Positions 1 through 5,873 of a stretch of 6,182 nt of DNA are shown here, piece by piece. Each line of letters opens with the position of its first letter. Within the stretch, counting starts at the first letter, position 1. Under the pieces are notes generated by a model. It had not been told where the DNA came from. It did not search any database and saw only the letters and a list, made by a program, of their open reading frames with translations. Made by a program: the position numbers and the translations under genes. The DNA comes from Ignavibacteria bacterium UBA4661 (GTDB lineage Bacteria; Bacteroidota; Ignavibacteria; Kapaibacteriales; UBA4661). The stretch lies in assembly GCA_002405405.1 (NCBI GenBank), contig DHLT01000080.1:1-6182 (forward strand). Reading direction: 5' to 3'.

Positions 1-330
1 AAGCATTGCTGTGCCAGGCTTACGCGTAGGAAGATGTTCTTCAGGGAAAGAACGATCAATATGAATTGCTGAGAACGTAACACCTTCGTTGTATAGGGTT
101 GTCAGCATTTTTTCATGAGCCGGATGAAAAGTATCTTCAGGAAACGATGCAGTACCTAAACCATCCTGATTTGTTACCATCACAAACTCAAAATCTGTTT
201 CCGACTGAATGCGATATAGACTACGCAAGACAGCCGGAAGGAATTCTAACTTCGCAAGAGAGTCAATTTGAAAATCCTCCGGCTCGAGAATAATTGTGCC
301 ATCACGATCAATAAATAATGCACGTTTCAT
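1..330 (-). CDS. hisB: Histidinol-phosphate phosphatase domain of HisB (N-terminal 110 residues; gene continues beyond window)
   Basis: The visible 110 residues match the N-terminal HAD-type phosphatase of HisB, which converts L-histidinol phosphate to L-histidinol in the cytoplasm. Seen directly: the catalytic DRDGT motif (D8 nucleophile, D10 acid/base), the second HAD motif VTNQDG around residues 52-57, and the loop [16 protein letters not shown] at 91-106. The four zinc ligands of the E. coli enzyme (Cys93, His95, Cys101, Cys103) align with Asp92, Ser94, Leu100 and Thr102, so the structural zinc site is absent; from memory this is usual for Bacteroidetes-type HisB. In this group HisB is commonly fused to imidazoleglycerol-phosphate dehydratase, but that part would lie left of position 1 and cannot be seen. 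The ATG at 330 is the natural start: the motif spacing from Met1 is as in the family. No Shine-Dalgarno is visible upstream; the leader is U-rich. Confidence 0.93.
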   Translation of the reverse strand, partial: MKRALFIDRDGTIILEPEDFQIDSLAKLEFLPAVLRSLYRIQSETDFEFVMVTNQDGLGTASFPEDTFHPAHEKMLTTLYNEGVTFSAIHIDRSFPEEHLPTRKPGTAML

Positions 331-351
331 AATCTAAAAAAAGTATTCAAC

Positions 352-395
352 AAAAAAATAGAGCCGCCTTTGCGTAAGAGTTCTGCAAAGGCGGC
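352..395 (-). terminator. Rho-independent terminator after the M16 pair, in the hisB leader
   Basis: A perfect 11-base-pair GC-rich stem is formed by 385-395 and 363-373, with an 11-base loop. On the minus strand it is followed after four bases by seven Ts (358-352). It starts 57 bases after the stop of the non-catalytic M16 gene and ends about 20 bases before the hisB ATG. There is no T-run on the plus-strand side, so it works only in the minus direction. It should end transcription of the peptidase genes and, because it lies downstream of the hisB promoter candidate, could also attenuate hisB. Confidence 0.85.
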
Positions 396-398
396 GCA

Positions 399-426
399 AT
401 AATAAGCATCTCTTTGATTGTGTCAA
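399..426 (-). promoter_or_regulatory. Candidate sigma70-type promoter of hisB
   Basis: On the minus strand a perfect TTGACA (426-421) is separated by 16 bases from TATTAT (404-399), five of six matches to the -10 consensus. The predicted start is a G near 392. That lies three bases inside the left arm of the terminator stem, leaving about 8 of 11 stem pairs in the hisB transcript. It is the best promoter match in the window and gives hisB its own start despite the terminator in front of it. The motifs are seen; activity is inferred. Confidence 0.6.
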
Positions 427-433
427 CAATCAA
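414..433. promoter_or_regulatory. 20-base palindrome over the hisB -35 box (candidate operator)
   Basis: Two perfect 8-base arms, TTGATTGT (414-421) and ACAATCAA (426-433), flank a 4-base centre. On the minus strand the -35 hexamer TTGACA (426-421) occupies that centre. Symmetry of this size over a -35 box is typical of binding sites for dimeric helix-turn-helix repressors. The arms are AT-rich and no T-run follows, so a terminator role is unlikely. No regulator gene is in the window to pair with it. Confidence 0.45.
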
Positions 434-452
434 TCCCTTCTTTCTTGTATTC

Positions 453-2627
453 TTACTTCTTAGGAGAAAAGAGTGTGTCATCTAATGGCTGATTAGCTTT
501 GTAGCTCAGCGTCATGGTCAGACCAATTGGACCGTTTTTTAGCTCGATGATACCCGGCAACTTTGTGCCATTCACTACAACATAATTCTTGTAATATTGG
601 GTAATTGGCATTGGACCTTGAGGCGTATCACTTGTGCTTTCAACAGTATGTGTTAAGTAGGTTTCACCATCAAGGGCAATTTTACGTTTATCACCGTGCT
701 TAGAAACAGCTTCAAGCCATACAAGCCCATCTTTTTTACCGAGGATTGTCACGGAATAACCAAGATCTGTCAGCGATGCAACAGGAAATATCCGAGCTTC
801 AAATTTTTCAGCATCAGCTTGGCTACCTTCTGCTTGTGTCATACGACCCATCTGATCTTCGAATACAATATCACCATTCACCCATTTTTGAATGTTGATA
901 GGTGGTACCAACACTTTTAGTTGTGATGTTCCTTTATTGGGTGCTTTCATACTCATACTCACCGTACCTTTAACCTTTTGTCCGCCCATTGCCAAATTCA
1001 CATCACCGGTAGCAACTACAGTCTTGATCTGAGCAATACTATCCGCGCCACCAAGAGCATCGATGTGTCGCTTCATGAGTTGTTCCACCGTCATGGTCAT
1101 TTTCGTATAGGGCGATGCAATTTCCAACTCATTGGTGTAACGATTGATTGGTCCTAAATTTAATGCTTCTAACTTTTTCAGGACATCTGCACTGCCACAC
1201 ACAACAATGTAAGCGTTATCGATACTCGCATACTGTTTTGCCGTAGCACGTAAATCAGCCGCTGTTAGAGAAGAATATTCAACAGGGTAATTTTTTACTT
1301 TCTCAATGGAAATACCATTAGCAATAGCATCTTGGAGTAATGCTGCAATGAAGGAACTCTCTTCAAAGCCCATGAGATAATTTCCGACTACAAATTGCTG
1401 AGTACTTTTTACTAACGAGTCAGGCGTATCTTGCGAAGAAAGTTTATCGAATTCACGGCGTAGAACAAGCACTGTTGAATCCGTAACAGCATCACGTACT
1501 GCCGCGCCACCGCGAATAGTATTCGCCCAACGATTGCTTCCTACACGACAAAATGGTGTGTAGGTATAGGAATATGTTTCGCGTAGTGTTTGCATCAACC
1601 GTGAACCGAAACCGGAACTACCCATGAGATTAGCGAGCAATTGTGTCTTAATGTAATCAGGATGATTGAAGGGCACTGCTTGCGATACAAATACTACCTG
1701 CGATTGCACCGAGCCGGGACGCTCCACGAAGTAAATACCCGGTTTCATTGGTTTGACAGGAGGTACAGCAGGCTTGACAATATCCGATTGTTTCCAATCA
1801 GCAAAAGACTTTTCAAGCAGAGCAACCACTTCTTTTTTAGTCATATCACCAACTACTGCAAGAGTAGCAACATTTGGTCGTACAATACGTGTATAGACCG
1901 ATTTGATATCCTCGAGCTTAAGCGCCTCAACAGTTTTCTCTGTTGCTAATCGTGCATACGGATGCTCTTTACCATACAGCGCAATATTTGCCATGGCATT
2001 CGCGAGTGCACTGGCACTTGACTTGCGATTTTTGACCGTGGCAAGTGCTTGTGGCTTAAGTTTATCCATTTCCTCTTGCGGGAATGTAGGGCGGATAATC
2101 ACATCGGAAAAAACATCTAACAGCAAGGGTAATTGCTTCTTAAGAGCATATCCAAAAACAAAAAAAGCATCATCGGATGCACCGGCAGATACCGAAGCGC
2201 CAACGCCATCTAAGGTGGTTGAAATATCGAGTGCAGTACGCTTGCCTGCACCTTTGGTTAACAACGATGCCATCATCGACGTAGCACCAATTTTCTCTTC
2301 GCCGGCAGAACCCATTTCAACCTGTACACGTAAAAATACCGTTGGTTGTTCGTGGTCTTCTACAAGGATAACACGTAAACCATTAGACAACGTGAACTGT
2401 TCGTACTTGGGAAATGAAACTGCTCCAAGCGAACCTGCACCCGGCTTTTTTGTCAGGTCGATAGCCTGCTTTACACCGGTTTCTTTTTTCTTATCGGATT
2501 CTTTTTTCTTTTGTGTAAAACTTGACATTACCGATAGGGGTATTGCAAGCATACAAGCTATCGTCATACCCACAATCATGGTGCGAAAGCGGCTTAGTGA
2601 GCAAAATATTATCTGAGATAATTTCAT
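453..2627 (-). CDS. Non-catalytic M16 family subunit with extra C-terminal domain, exported
   Basis: Predicted 724 residues from the ATG at 2627; a TTG four codons upstream is possible but less likely. Neither start has a clear Shine-Dalgarno. The N-terminus is a basic stretch, then a hydrophobic segment (residues 16-35) and a lysine-rich linker, suggesting a signal peptide or membrane anchor. Two M16-type domains follow (about 70-290 and 295-495). The zinc motif HXXEH is missing: the equivalent region reads GATSMMASLLTKGAG (114-128), so it cannot bind zinc in the usual way. The second domain has LRETYSYTY, giving R349 and Y356, the R/Y pair seven residues apart that helps bind substrate in M16 enzymes. 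After about residue 505 comes a beta-rich region of some 220 residues starting near VEQLMKRHIDALGG, resembling the LolA-like folds found in envelope proteins. It follows the catalytic M16 gene by 73 bases, and the two products probably form a heterodimer. Subunit assignment is secure; the substrate is unknown. Confidence 0.88.
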   Translation of the reverse strand: MKLSQIIFCSLSRFRTMIVGMTIACMLAIPLSVMSSFTQKKKESDKKKETGVKQAIDLTKKPGAGSLGAVSFPKYEQFTLSNGLRVILVEDHEQPTVFLRVQVEMGSAGEEKIGATSMMASLLTKGAGKRTALDISTTLDGVGASVSAGASDDAFFVFGYALKKQLPLLLDVFSDVIIRPTFPQEEMDKLKPQALATVKNRKSSASALANAMANIALYGKEHPYARLATEKTVEALKLEDIKSVYTRIVRPNVATLAVVGDMTKKEVVALLEKSFADWKQSDIVKPAVPPVKPMKPGIYFVERPGSVQSQVVFVSQAVPFNHPDYIKTQLLANLMGSSGFGSRLMQTLRETYSYTYTPFCRVGSNRWANTIRGGAAVRDAVTDSTVLVLRREFDKLSSQDTPDSLVKSTQQFVVGNYLMGFEESSFIAALLQDAIANGISIEKVKNYPVEYSSLTAADLRATAKQYASIDNAYIVVCGSADVLKKLEALNLGPINRYTNELEIASPYTKMTMTVEQLMKRHIDALGGADSIAQIKTVVATGDVNLAMGGQKVKGTVSMSMKAPNKGTSQLKVLVPPINIQKWVNGDIVFEDQMGRMTQAEGSQADAEKFEARIFPVASLTDLGYSVTILGKKDGLVWLEAVSKHGDKRKIALDGETYLTHTVESTSDTPQGPMPITQYYKNYVVVNGTKLPGIIELKNGPIGLTMTLSYKANQPLDDTLFSPKK

Positions 2628-2700
2628 AGTTGTAAGCAATGTAAAAGATGGAAGAAATGTCGAACGAGAATACAGCTCTCAATACATGACGATACTATAA

Positions 2701-4077
2701 TTACTTTTTGGCTTGTGCCGGATAGTAAGAAAGTACCACACGCCGCTTGCCACCAAAATATGTTGCCGCTGCACGCTGAATATCAGCACGGGTAACTTTA
2801 ATATAGTTATTCATCTCGGTGTTAATAAGATTCGTATTTCCGAAGAATGAATAATTTTTTGCGAGGGTTTCAGCTTTATCCATAGCTCCCTTTTTGCCAA
2901 AAACGAATTGTGCTTCTTTAATGTTTTTTGCCTTCGTAAGCTCTGCATCTGTCACACCACCAGAGATAATTTTATTGATATCATCATCCATCGCCAGCTC
3001 GACACTATCTAAAGATTTGCCCGGTGCAGCAAAACCGATAAAAGCATCCAAGCCTGTGTGCTGATATGCGAATTGTACATCTTCCACACCAACAGCAAGT
3101 TGATCTTGATCGACTAATCGCTGATACATACGTGCACTTTCACCATCGAACAGAATTGAATGAAGCAATTTCACGGCATAGTAATCTTCACTACCATCTT
3201 TAGGTCCGCGATACACAAGAAGAACAGCGGGTACCTGTGCTTTTTGGTCATCGATTCGCTCACGTGTTTCACCGGTAAGTTGTGTTATTGTTATCGGCTG
3301 ACGTTTAGGTTCTGCACCTTTAGGTAAAGAACCAAAATATGTTTGAATCCATTCTTTGGCTTGCTTTTCATCAAAATCACCACAAACAACCAACGTTGCA
3401 TTATTCGGTTGATAAAAGTTATTGTAAAACGCTTGGAACTCGGAAATCTTCGCAGAATCAATGTGCTGAGATGAACCGATACCGGGCCATGCATAGGAGC
3501 CGCCCTTGAAGACATTATTAAGTGATTTTTCTAGGAAGCTACCATACGCTTGATTGTCATAACGCACCTTACGTTCTTCTTTTATAACACCACGTTGCGT
3601 CTGTACGCCAAGACTATCAATAATCAATCCGCGCATCCGTTGATACTCAATAAAAAGCGACAATTGAAGCTGATTTGCCGGAAGCTGTATTGTGTAGACT
3701 GTTTGATCGAGTGCTGTGTATGCATTAAGATTTCCCCCTGCTGTTTCGATATATCGCCCCACATTTTTTCGCTCAAAATTTTTTGTTCCTTCAAACATCA
3801 AATGCTCGAAGAAATGCGCAAATCCGGTACGTTGGGGGTCTTCATCACGTGAGCCCACACGATAATGCACAACTGTAGCAACAATCGGCGCAGATTTATC
3901 TTGATGCAAAATAACGTGCATACCATTGGGTAAACTATACTCCGTGAATTTTATGGCATTAGCTTGTGCATGCAATGCTGTTGCAGATAGCACGAGAGCA
4001 ATAATTACCATCATGCTTGATGCACACAACGTACGAACATGATTGGCAAGCAGTGTCAGTGCGAATGATCGTTGCAT
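2701..4077 (-). CDS. Catalytic M16 zinc metallopeptidase (pitrilysin / processing-peptidase family), exported
   Basis: Predicted 458 residues. A Sec signal peptide is visible: basic start, hydrophobic MMVIIALVLSATALHA (22-37), probable cleavage after Ala37. The inverted zinc motif HFFEH (88-92) is intact, with E91 as catalytic base and a glutamate pair E167-E168 (in VIKEERKVRYDN) supplying the third zinc ligand at the family distance. The sequence AGGNLNAYTALDQTVY (113-128) is also typical of the family. The second domain (about 260-455) lacks the R/Y pair: the aligned stretch is MYQRLVDQDQLAVGV. The next gene supplies that pair, so the two should work as a heterodimer, as known for the Sphingomonas SPH2681/SPH2682 pair. 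About 458 residues is the usual size of a two-domain M16 subunit. The start at 4077 is fixed by a strong Shine-Dalgarno and the signal peptide; in-frame codons further upstream to 4215 are not supported. It likely degrades peptides in the periplasm or envelope; the substrate is unknown. Confidence 0.92.
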   Translation of the reverse strand: MQRSFALTLLANHVRTLCASSMMVIIALVLSATALHAQANAIKFTEYSLPNGMHVILHQDKSAPIVATVVHYRVGSRDEDPQRTGFAHFFEHLMFEGTKNFERKNVGRYIETAGGNLNAYTALDQTVYTIQLPANQLQLSLFIEYQRMRGLIIDSLGVQTQRGVIKEERKVRYDNQAYGSFLEKSLNNVFKGGSYAWPGIGSSQHIDSAKISEFQAFYNNFYQPNNATLVVCGDFDEKQAKEWIQTYFGSLPKGAEPKRQPITITQLTGETRERIDDQKAQVPAVLLVYRGPKDGSEDYYAVKLLHSILFDGESARMYQRLVDQDQLAVGVEDVQFAYQHTGLDAFIGFAAPGKSLDSVELAMDDDINKIISGGVTDAELTKAKNIKEAQFVFGKKGAMDKAETLAKNYSFFGNTNLINTEMNNYIKVTRADIQRAAATYFGGKRRVVLSYYPAQAKK

Positions 4078-4085
4078 AATGAAGT

Positions 4086-4092
4086 TCTCCTT
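4086..4092 (-). promoter_or_regulatory. Shine-Dalgarno deciding the start of the catalytic M16 gene
   Basis: On the minus strand AAGGAGA lies 8 bases before the ATG at 4077. It is the only strong Shine-Dalgarno in the window and selects this ATG over in-frame codons up to 138 bases upstream. Confidence 0.8.
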
Positions 4093-4115
4093 GAGGATAG
4101 ACAACGGTGAATAAA

Positions 4116-4145
4116 ATGATAAAAGAAAAATTTTCAGTTCTACAA
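4116..4145 (-). promoter_or_regulatory. Weak candidate promoter for the M16 pair
   Basis: On the minus strand TTGTAG (4145-4140) is followed after 18 bases by TATCAT (4121-4116), in the 150-base gap between hisC and the catalytic M16 gene. The predicted start near 4109 gives a leader of about 32 bases. The match is modest and the region AT-rich, so chance is possible. I see no terminator between hisC and this point, so read-through from hisC is also possible. Confidence 0.25.
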
Positions 4146-4227
4146 CAGTAGTCATGAGCACTATCATAGGATAGTACGGTACGGCATACGCATCATTTCT
4201 TGCACACAACAGCAATAGTACAAACCA

Positions 4228-5328
4228 TTACAATGGTATATAAGAACGCAACGCTGACAATAGTGCAGAATTTTCTTCGGCTGTACCAACCGTCAAACGC
4301 AAGCCACCGATATAGTATTCATCGGGCTTACGCAAACGCACAACGACACCGCAACCCAAAAGGTATTTATACAACGCAAGTGCATTCGATGTTTCAACCA
4401 TAATGAAATTTGCATCACTCGGATACACACGCGACAGCACCGGAATTGTCTGCAGTGCATGGAGCAATTGCTCACGCTCACGCAAAATCTCTTGCACACT
4501 CTCTTGTACCCATTGTGTTTGCACGAGAGCGTTCAACGCAAGCTCTTGTGTCACAGCGCTGACATTATACGGTGATTTCACTGTATTCATCGTAGCAATC
4601 AGTTCCGACGAACCAAATGCTGCACCAATGCGTAACCCTGCAAGACCAAGTGCTTTGGAAAATGTCTGTAAAACAACGACATGGGGAAATTCATGCAGAC
4701 GCGTGAGCATGCTCTGACGCTGAGTGAATTCGATGTAGGCTTCATCAATCACGACCATACACTGAGCGTGTTGCACGATGGCAAGAATATCCTCTTCGCG
4801 CATGAGGTTGCCTGTGGGATTATTCGGCGAGCAAATGAAAACAATTTTTACAGTGTCATCAAGAGCAGAAAGTACCGCTGGGACATCGATGTGAAATGCC
4901 TGATTTTCTTTGGTGATAAGTGGTACCGAGCGTACGCCAATGTCATGGATAGCGCAGTATGATGCATACATAACAAAGGTTGGCGGCATAACAACGATAG
5001 CATCTTTTCCGGGTATACAAAACATGCGGAGCAGTATATCAATCGCTTCATCACTCCCCATGCCTAAAAAAATTTGCTCCGGTGGTAGACCCTTCATCGC
5101 ACCGTATTTCTCTTTTAGAGCCCATGCGAGTGGGTCTGGGTAACGATGTAATGCACCCTGAGCAGGTATAACACCATTACCATGCGCATCTAAGGGTGAA
5201 CCAAAAGCATTTTCATTGGCATTTAAAAAAATATCCGCTCGTCCGGAAAATTCTGAACGAGCGGATGGATAGGGCTGTAATGTACGGATATTCGGTCGAA
5301 GCAGATTTTTAAGATTAAACGTAGCCAT
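4228..5328 (-). CDS. hisC: Histidinol-phosphate aminotransferase
   Basis: A 366-residue fold-type I aminotransferase of usual HisC length. It catalyses pyridoxal-phosphate-dependent transamination between imidazole-acetol phosphate plus glutamate and histidinol phosphate plus 2-oxoglutarate, the step before HisB. Seen: PYPSARSEF near the N-terminus (19-27), the NENAFG loop (38-43, usually NENPxG), RYPDP (62-66), SPNNPTG (167-173), DEAY (195-198), the PLP lysine K225 in TFSKALGLAGLR, R233, and R344 in GGLRLTVGT, which holds the substrate carboxylate. The ATG at 5328 gives the expected N-terminus; the upstream Shine-Dalgarno is weak. It follows the DUF3127 gene by 86 bases with no terminator between. 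It is separated from hisB by two peptidase genes, so the histidine genes here are not contiguous. A terminator-like hairpin lies within codons 21-35. An aromatic aminotransferase of the same family is possible but less likely given hisB nearby. Confidence 0.93.
   Translation of the reverse strand: MATFNLKNLLRPNIRTLQPYPSARSEFSGRADIFLNANENAFGSPLDAHGNGVIPAQGALHRYPDPLAWALKEKYGAMKGLPPEQIFLGMGSDEAIDILLRMFCIPGKDAIVVMPPTFVMYASYCAIHDIGVRSVPLITKENQAFHIDVPAVLSALDDTVKIVFICSPNNPTGNLMREEDILAIVQHAQCMVVIDEAYIEFTQRQSMLTRLHEFPHVVVLQTFSKALGLAGLRIGAAFGSSELIATMNTVKSPYNVSAVTQELALNALVQTQWVQESVQEILREREQLLHALQTIPVLSRVYPSDANFIMVETSNALALYKYLLGCGVVVRLRKPDEYYIGGLRLTVGTAEENSALLSALRSYIPL
5225..5266 (-). terminator. Terminator-shaped hairpin plus seven Ts inside the start of hisC
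   Basis: A perfect 10-base-pair GC-rich inverted repeat is formed by 5257-5266 and 5233-5242 around a 14-base loop. On the minus strand it is followed after one base by seven Ts (5231-5225). It begins 62 bases after the hisC start and covers codons 21-35 (SAR...RAD-IFL). By shape it is an intrinsic terminator in the sense direction. It may allow premature termination when translation fails, or be a coincidence of conserved codons. Structure is seen; function is inferred. Confidence 0.45.
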
Positions 5329-5366
5329 TGACTCAAATTCTGAAACATATACAATAACAATTTACT

Positions 5367-5398
5367 GCTTATGCAAGCGTCACTTCGCCTTAATAAGC
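5367..5398 (-). other. Stem-loop in the DUF3127-hisC intergenic gap
   Basis: GCTTAT at 5367-5372 pairs with ATAAGC at 5393-5398. Inside, AAGCG (5375-5379) pairs with CGC-C-TT (5386-5391) with one bulged base. No T-run follows on the minus strand, so it is not a terminator. It could be a leader structure of hisC or an mRNA processing site between the two genes. It is short, so chance is possible. Confidence 0.25.
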
Positions 5399-5414
5399 TA
5401 GTAAACACAAACCA

Positions 5415-5753
5415 TTAGAACGGAATATCGTCATCACCAAAATTATCATTAGAATCTTGGCGACCATTCGAATCGGCACGCTCAATACGCCATGCATCCA
5501 AGTTGGTAAAGCAAACTTCTTCACCATTACGTGTTGTTCCCATGCGTCCACGCAGGTTGAAAAGAACTTTTACGCCTTCACCTTTGCTATACCGATCCAA
5601 AACTTCGCATTTATCTTGTACGGTTTGAAATTTTACATGCTGGGTATAATTACCATCTTGGATTTCGAGAACAAACTCGCGCTTACGGAACTTATCCGAT
5701 ACTTGCGTTGTGGGATAAACTGCAAACAATGTGCCTACTGCTTCGTACGACAT
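5415..5753 (-). CDS. DUF3127 family protein (SSB-like OB fold) with DDDIPF tail
   Basis: A 112-residue cytoplasmic protein. Residues 1-92 match the DUF3127 pattern: a small five-stranded OB-fold, with VGTLFAVYPTTQVSD, KREFVLE, HVKFQTVQDKCEVLD, EGVKVLFNLRGR and TNLDAWRIE in order. The family occurs mainly in Bacteroidetes relatives and resembles single-stranded DNA-binding protein. After residue 92 comes a short polar, disordered tail ending in DDDIPF. That matches the acidic tip of bacterial SSB, which recruits replication and repair proteins, so a role in nucleic-acid binding is likely but unproven. The ATG at 5753 is chosen because the OB-fold starts there; the frame is open to 5849 but that part reads through a perfect palindrome and is not family-like. 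No Shine-Dalgarno is visible; the leader is very U-rich. It precedes hisC by 86 bases in the same direction. Confidence 0.85.
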   Translation of the reverse strand: MSYEAVGTLFAVYPTTQVSDKFRKREFVLEIQDGNYTQHVKFQTVQDKCEVLDRYSKGEGVKVLFNLRGRMGTTRNGEEVCFTNLDAWRIERADSNGRQDSNDNFGDDDIPF

Positions 5754-5799
5754 ACAACAAACAAAACAAAAAAAAAGAATGAGTGAACTACAAGTATGT

Positions 5800-5828
5800 A
5801 AGATATTCGTTGTTTTTGCGATTTCCAA
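5800..5828 (-). promoter_or_regulatory. Weak candidate promoter of the DUF3127 gene
   Basis: On the minus strand TTGGAA (5828-5823) and TATCTT (5805-5800) are separated by 17 bases; each matches four of six consensus positions. The predicted start near 5793 gives a leader of about 40 bases. The -35 box lies at the tip of the perfect inverted repeat 5811-5845, so that palindrome could act as an operator. The match alone is not convincing. Confidence 0.28.
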
Positions 5829-5845
5829 CGGAAATCGCAAAAACA
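5811..5845. repeat. Perfect 16-bp inverted repeat with 3-base loop, within a longer imperfect one (5781-5869)
   Basis: Arms 5811-5826 and 5830-5845 are exact reverse complements around AAC. Pairing resumes outward with gaps: TGTAA and TACAA on the left have matches on the right, and the structure closes with GAGTGA (5781-5786) against TCACTC (5864-5869), giving an 89-base imperfect hairpin. On the minus strand it is followed after four bases by nine Ts (5776-5768), 14 bases before the DUF3127 ATG. It may be a leader attenuator, an operator, or a small dispersed palindromic element of REP or MITE type. No target-site duplication is evident. Confidence 0.75.
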
Positions 5846-5873
5846 GCAAAATTTACATTGTACTCACTCTTTA

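Noticed and set aside
99..293. 64-codon plus-strand frame opposite hisB
   Set aside because: It is antisense to conserved HAD motifs and has no supporting signal.
1903..2616. 237-codon open frame on the plus strand opposite the non-catalytic M16 gene
   Set aside because: It lies fully antisense to a well-supported gene, is serine- and alanine-rich as expected from antisense reading, and shows no recognisable domain or start signal.
2628..2639. TTG start at 2639 for the non-catalytic M16 gene
   Set aside because: An ATG follows four codons later and gives a normal signal-type N-terminus; no Shine-Dalgarno favours the TTG.
4078..4215. Longer N-terminus for the catalytic M16 peptidase
   Set aside because: The strong Shine-Dalgarno sits before the ATG at 4077 and the signal peptide begins there; the upstream codons would place 46 unrelated residues before it.
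5811..5845. Perfect palindrome as a simple terminator for either flanking gene
   Set aside because: The Ts precede the core and As follow it on both strands, and both neighbouring genes point away from it, so there is no transcript to terminate. The extended hairpin with the nine-T run is only meaningful as a leader element.
5754..5849. 32-residue hydrophobic extension of the DUF3127 protein, with a signal-like stretch and CC before the Met
   Set aside because: It is translated from the perfect palindrome and the T-rich tract. The OB-fold begins just after the ATG at 5753, and an exported SSB-like protein is implausible.
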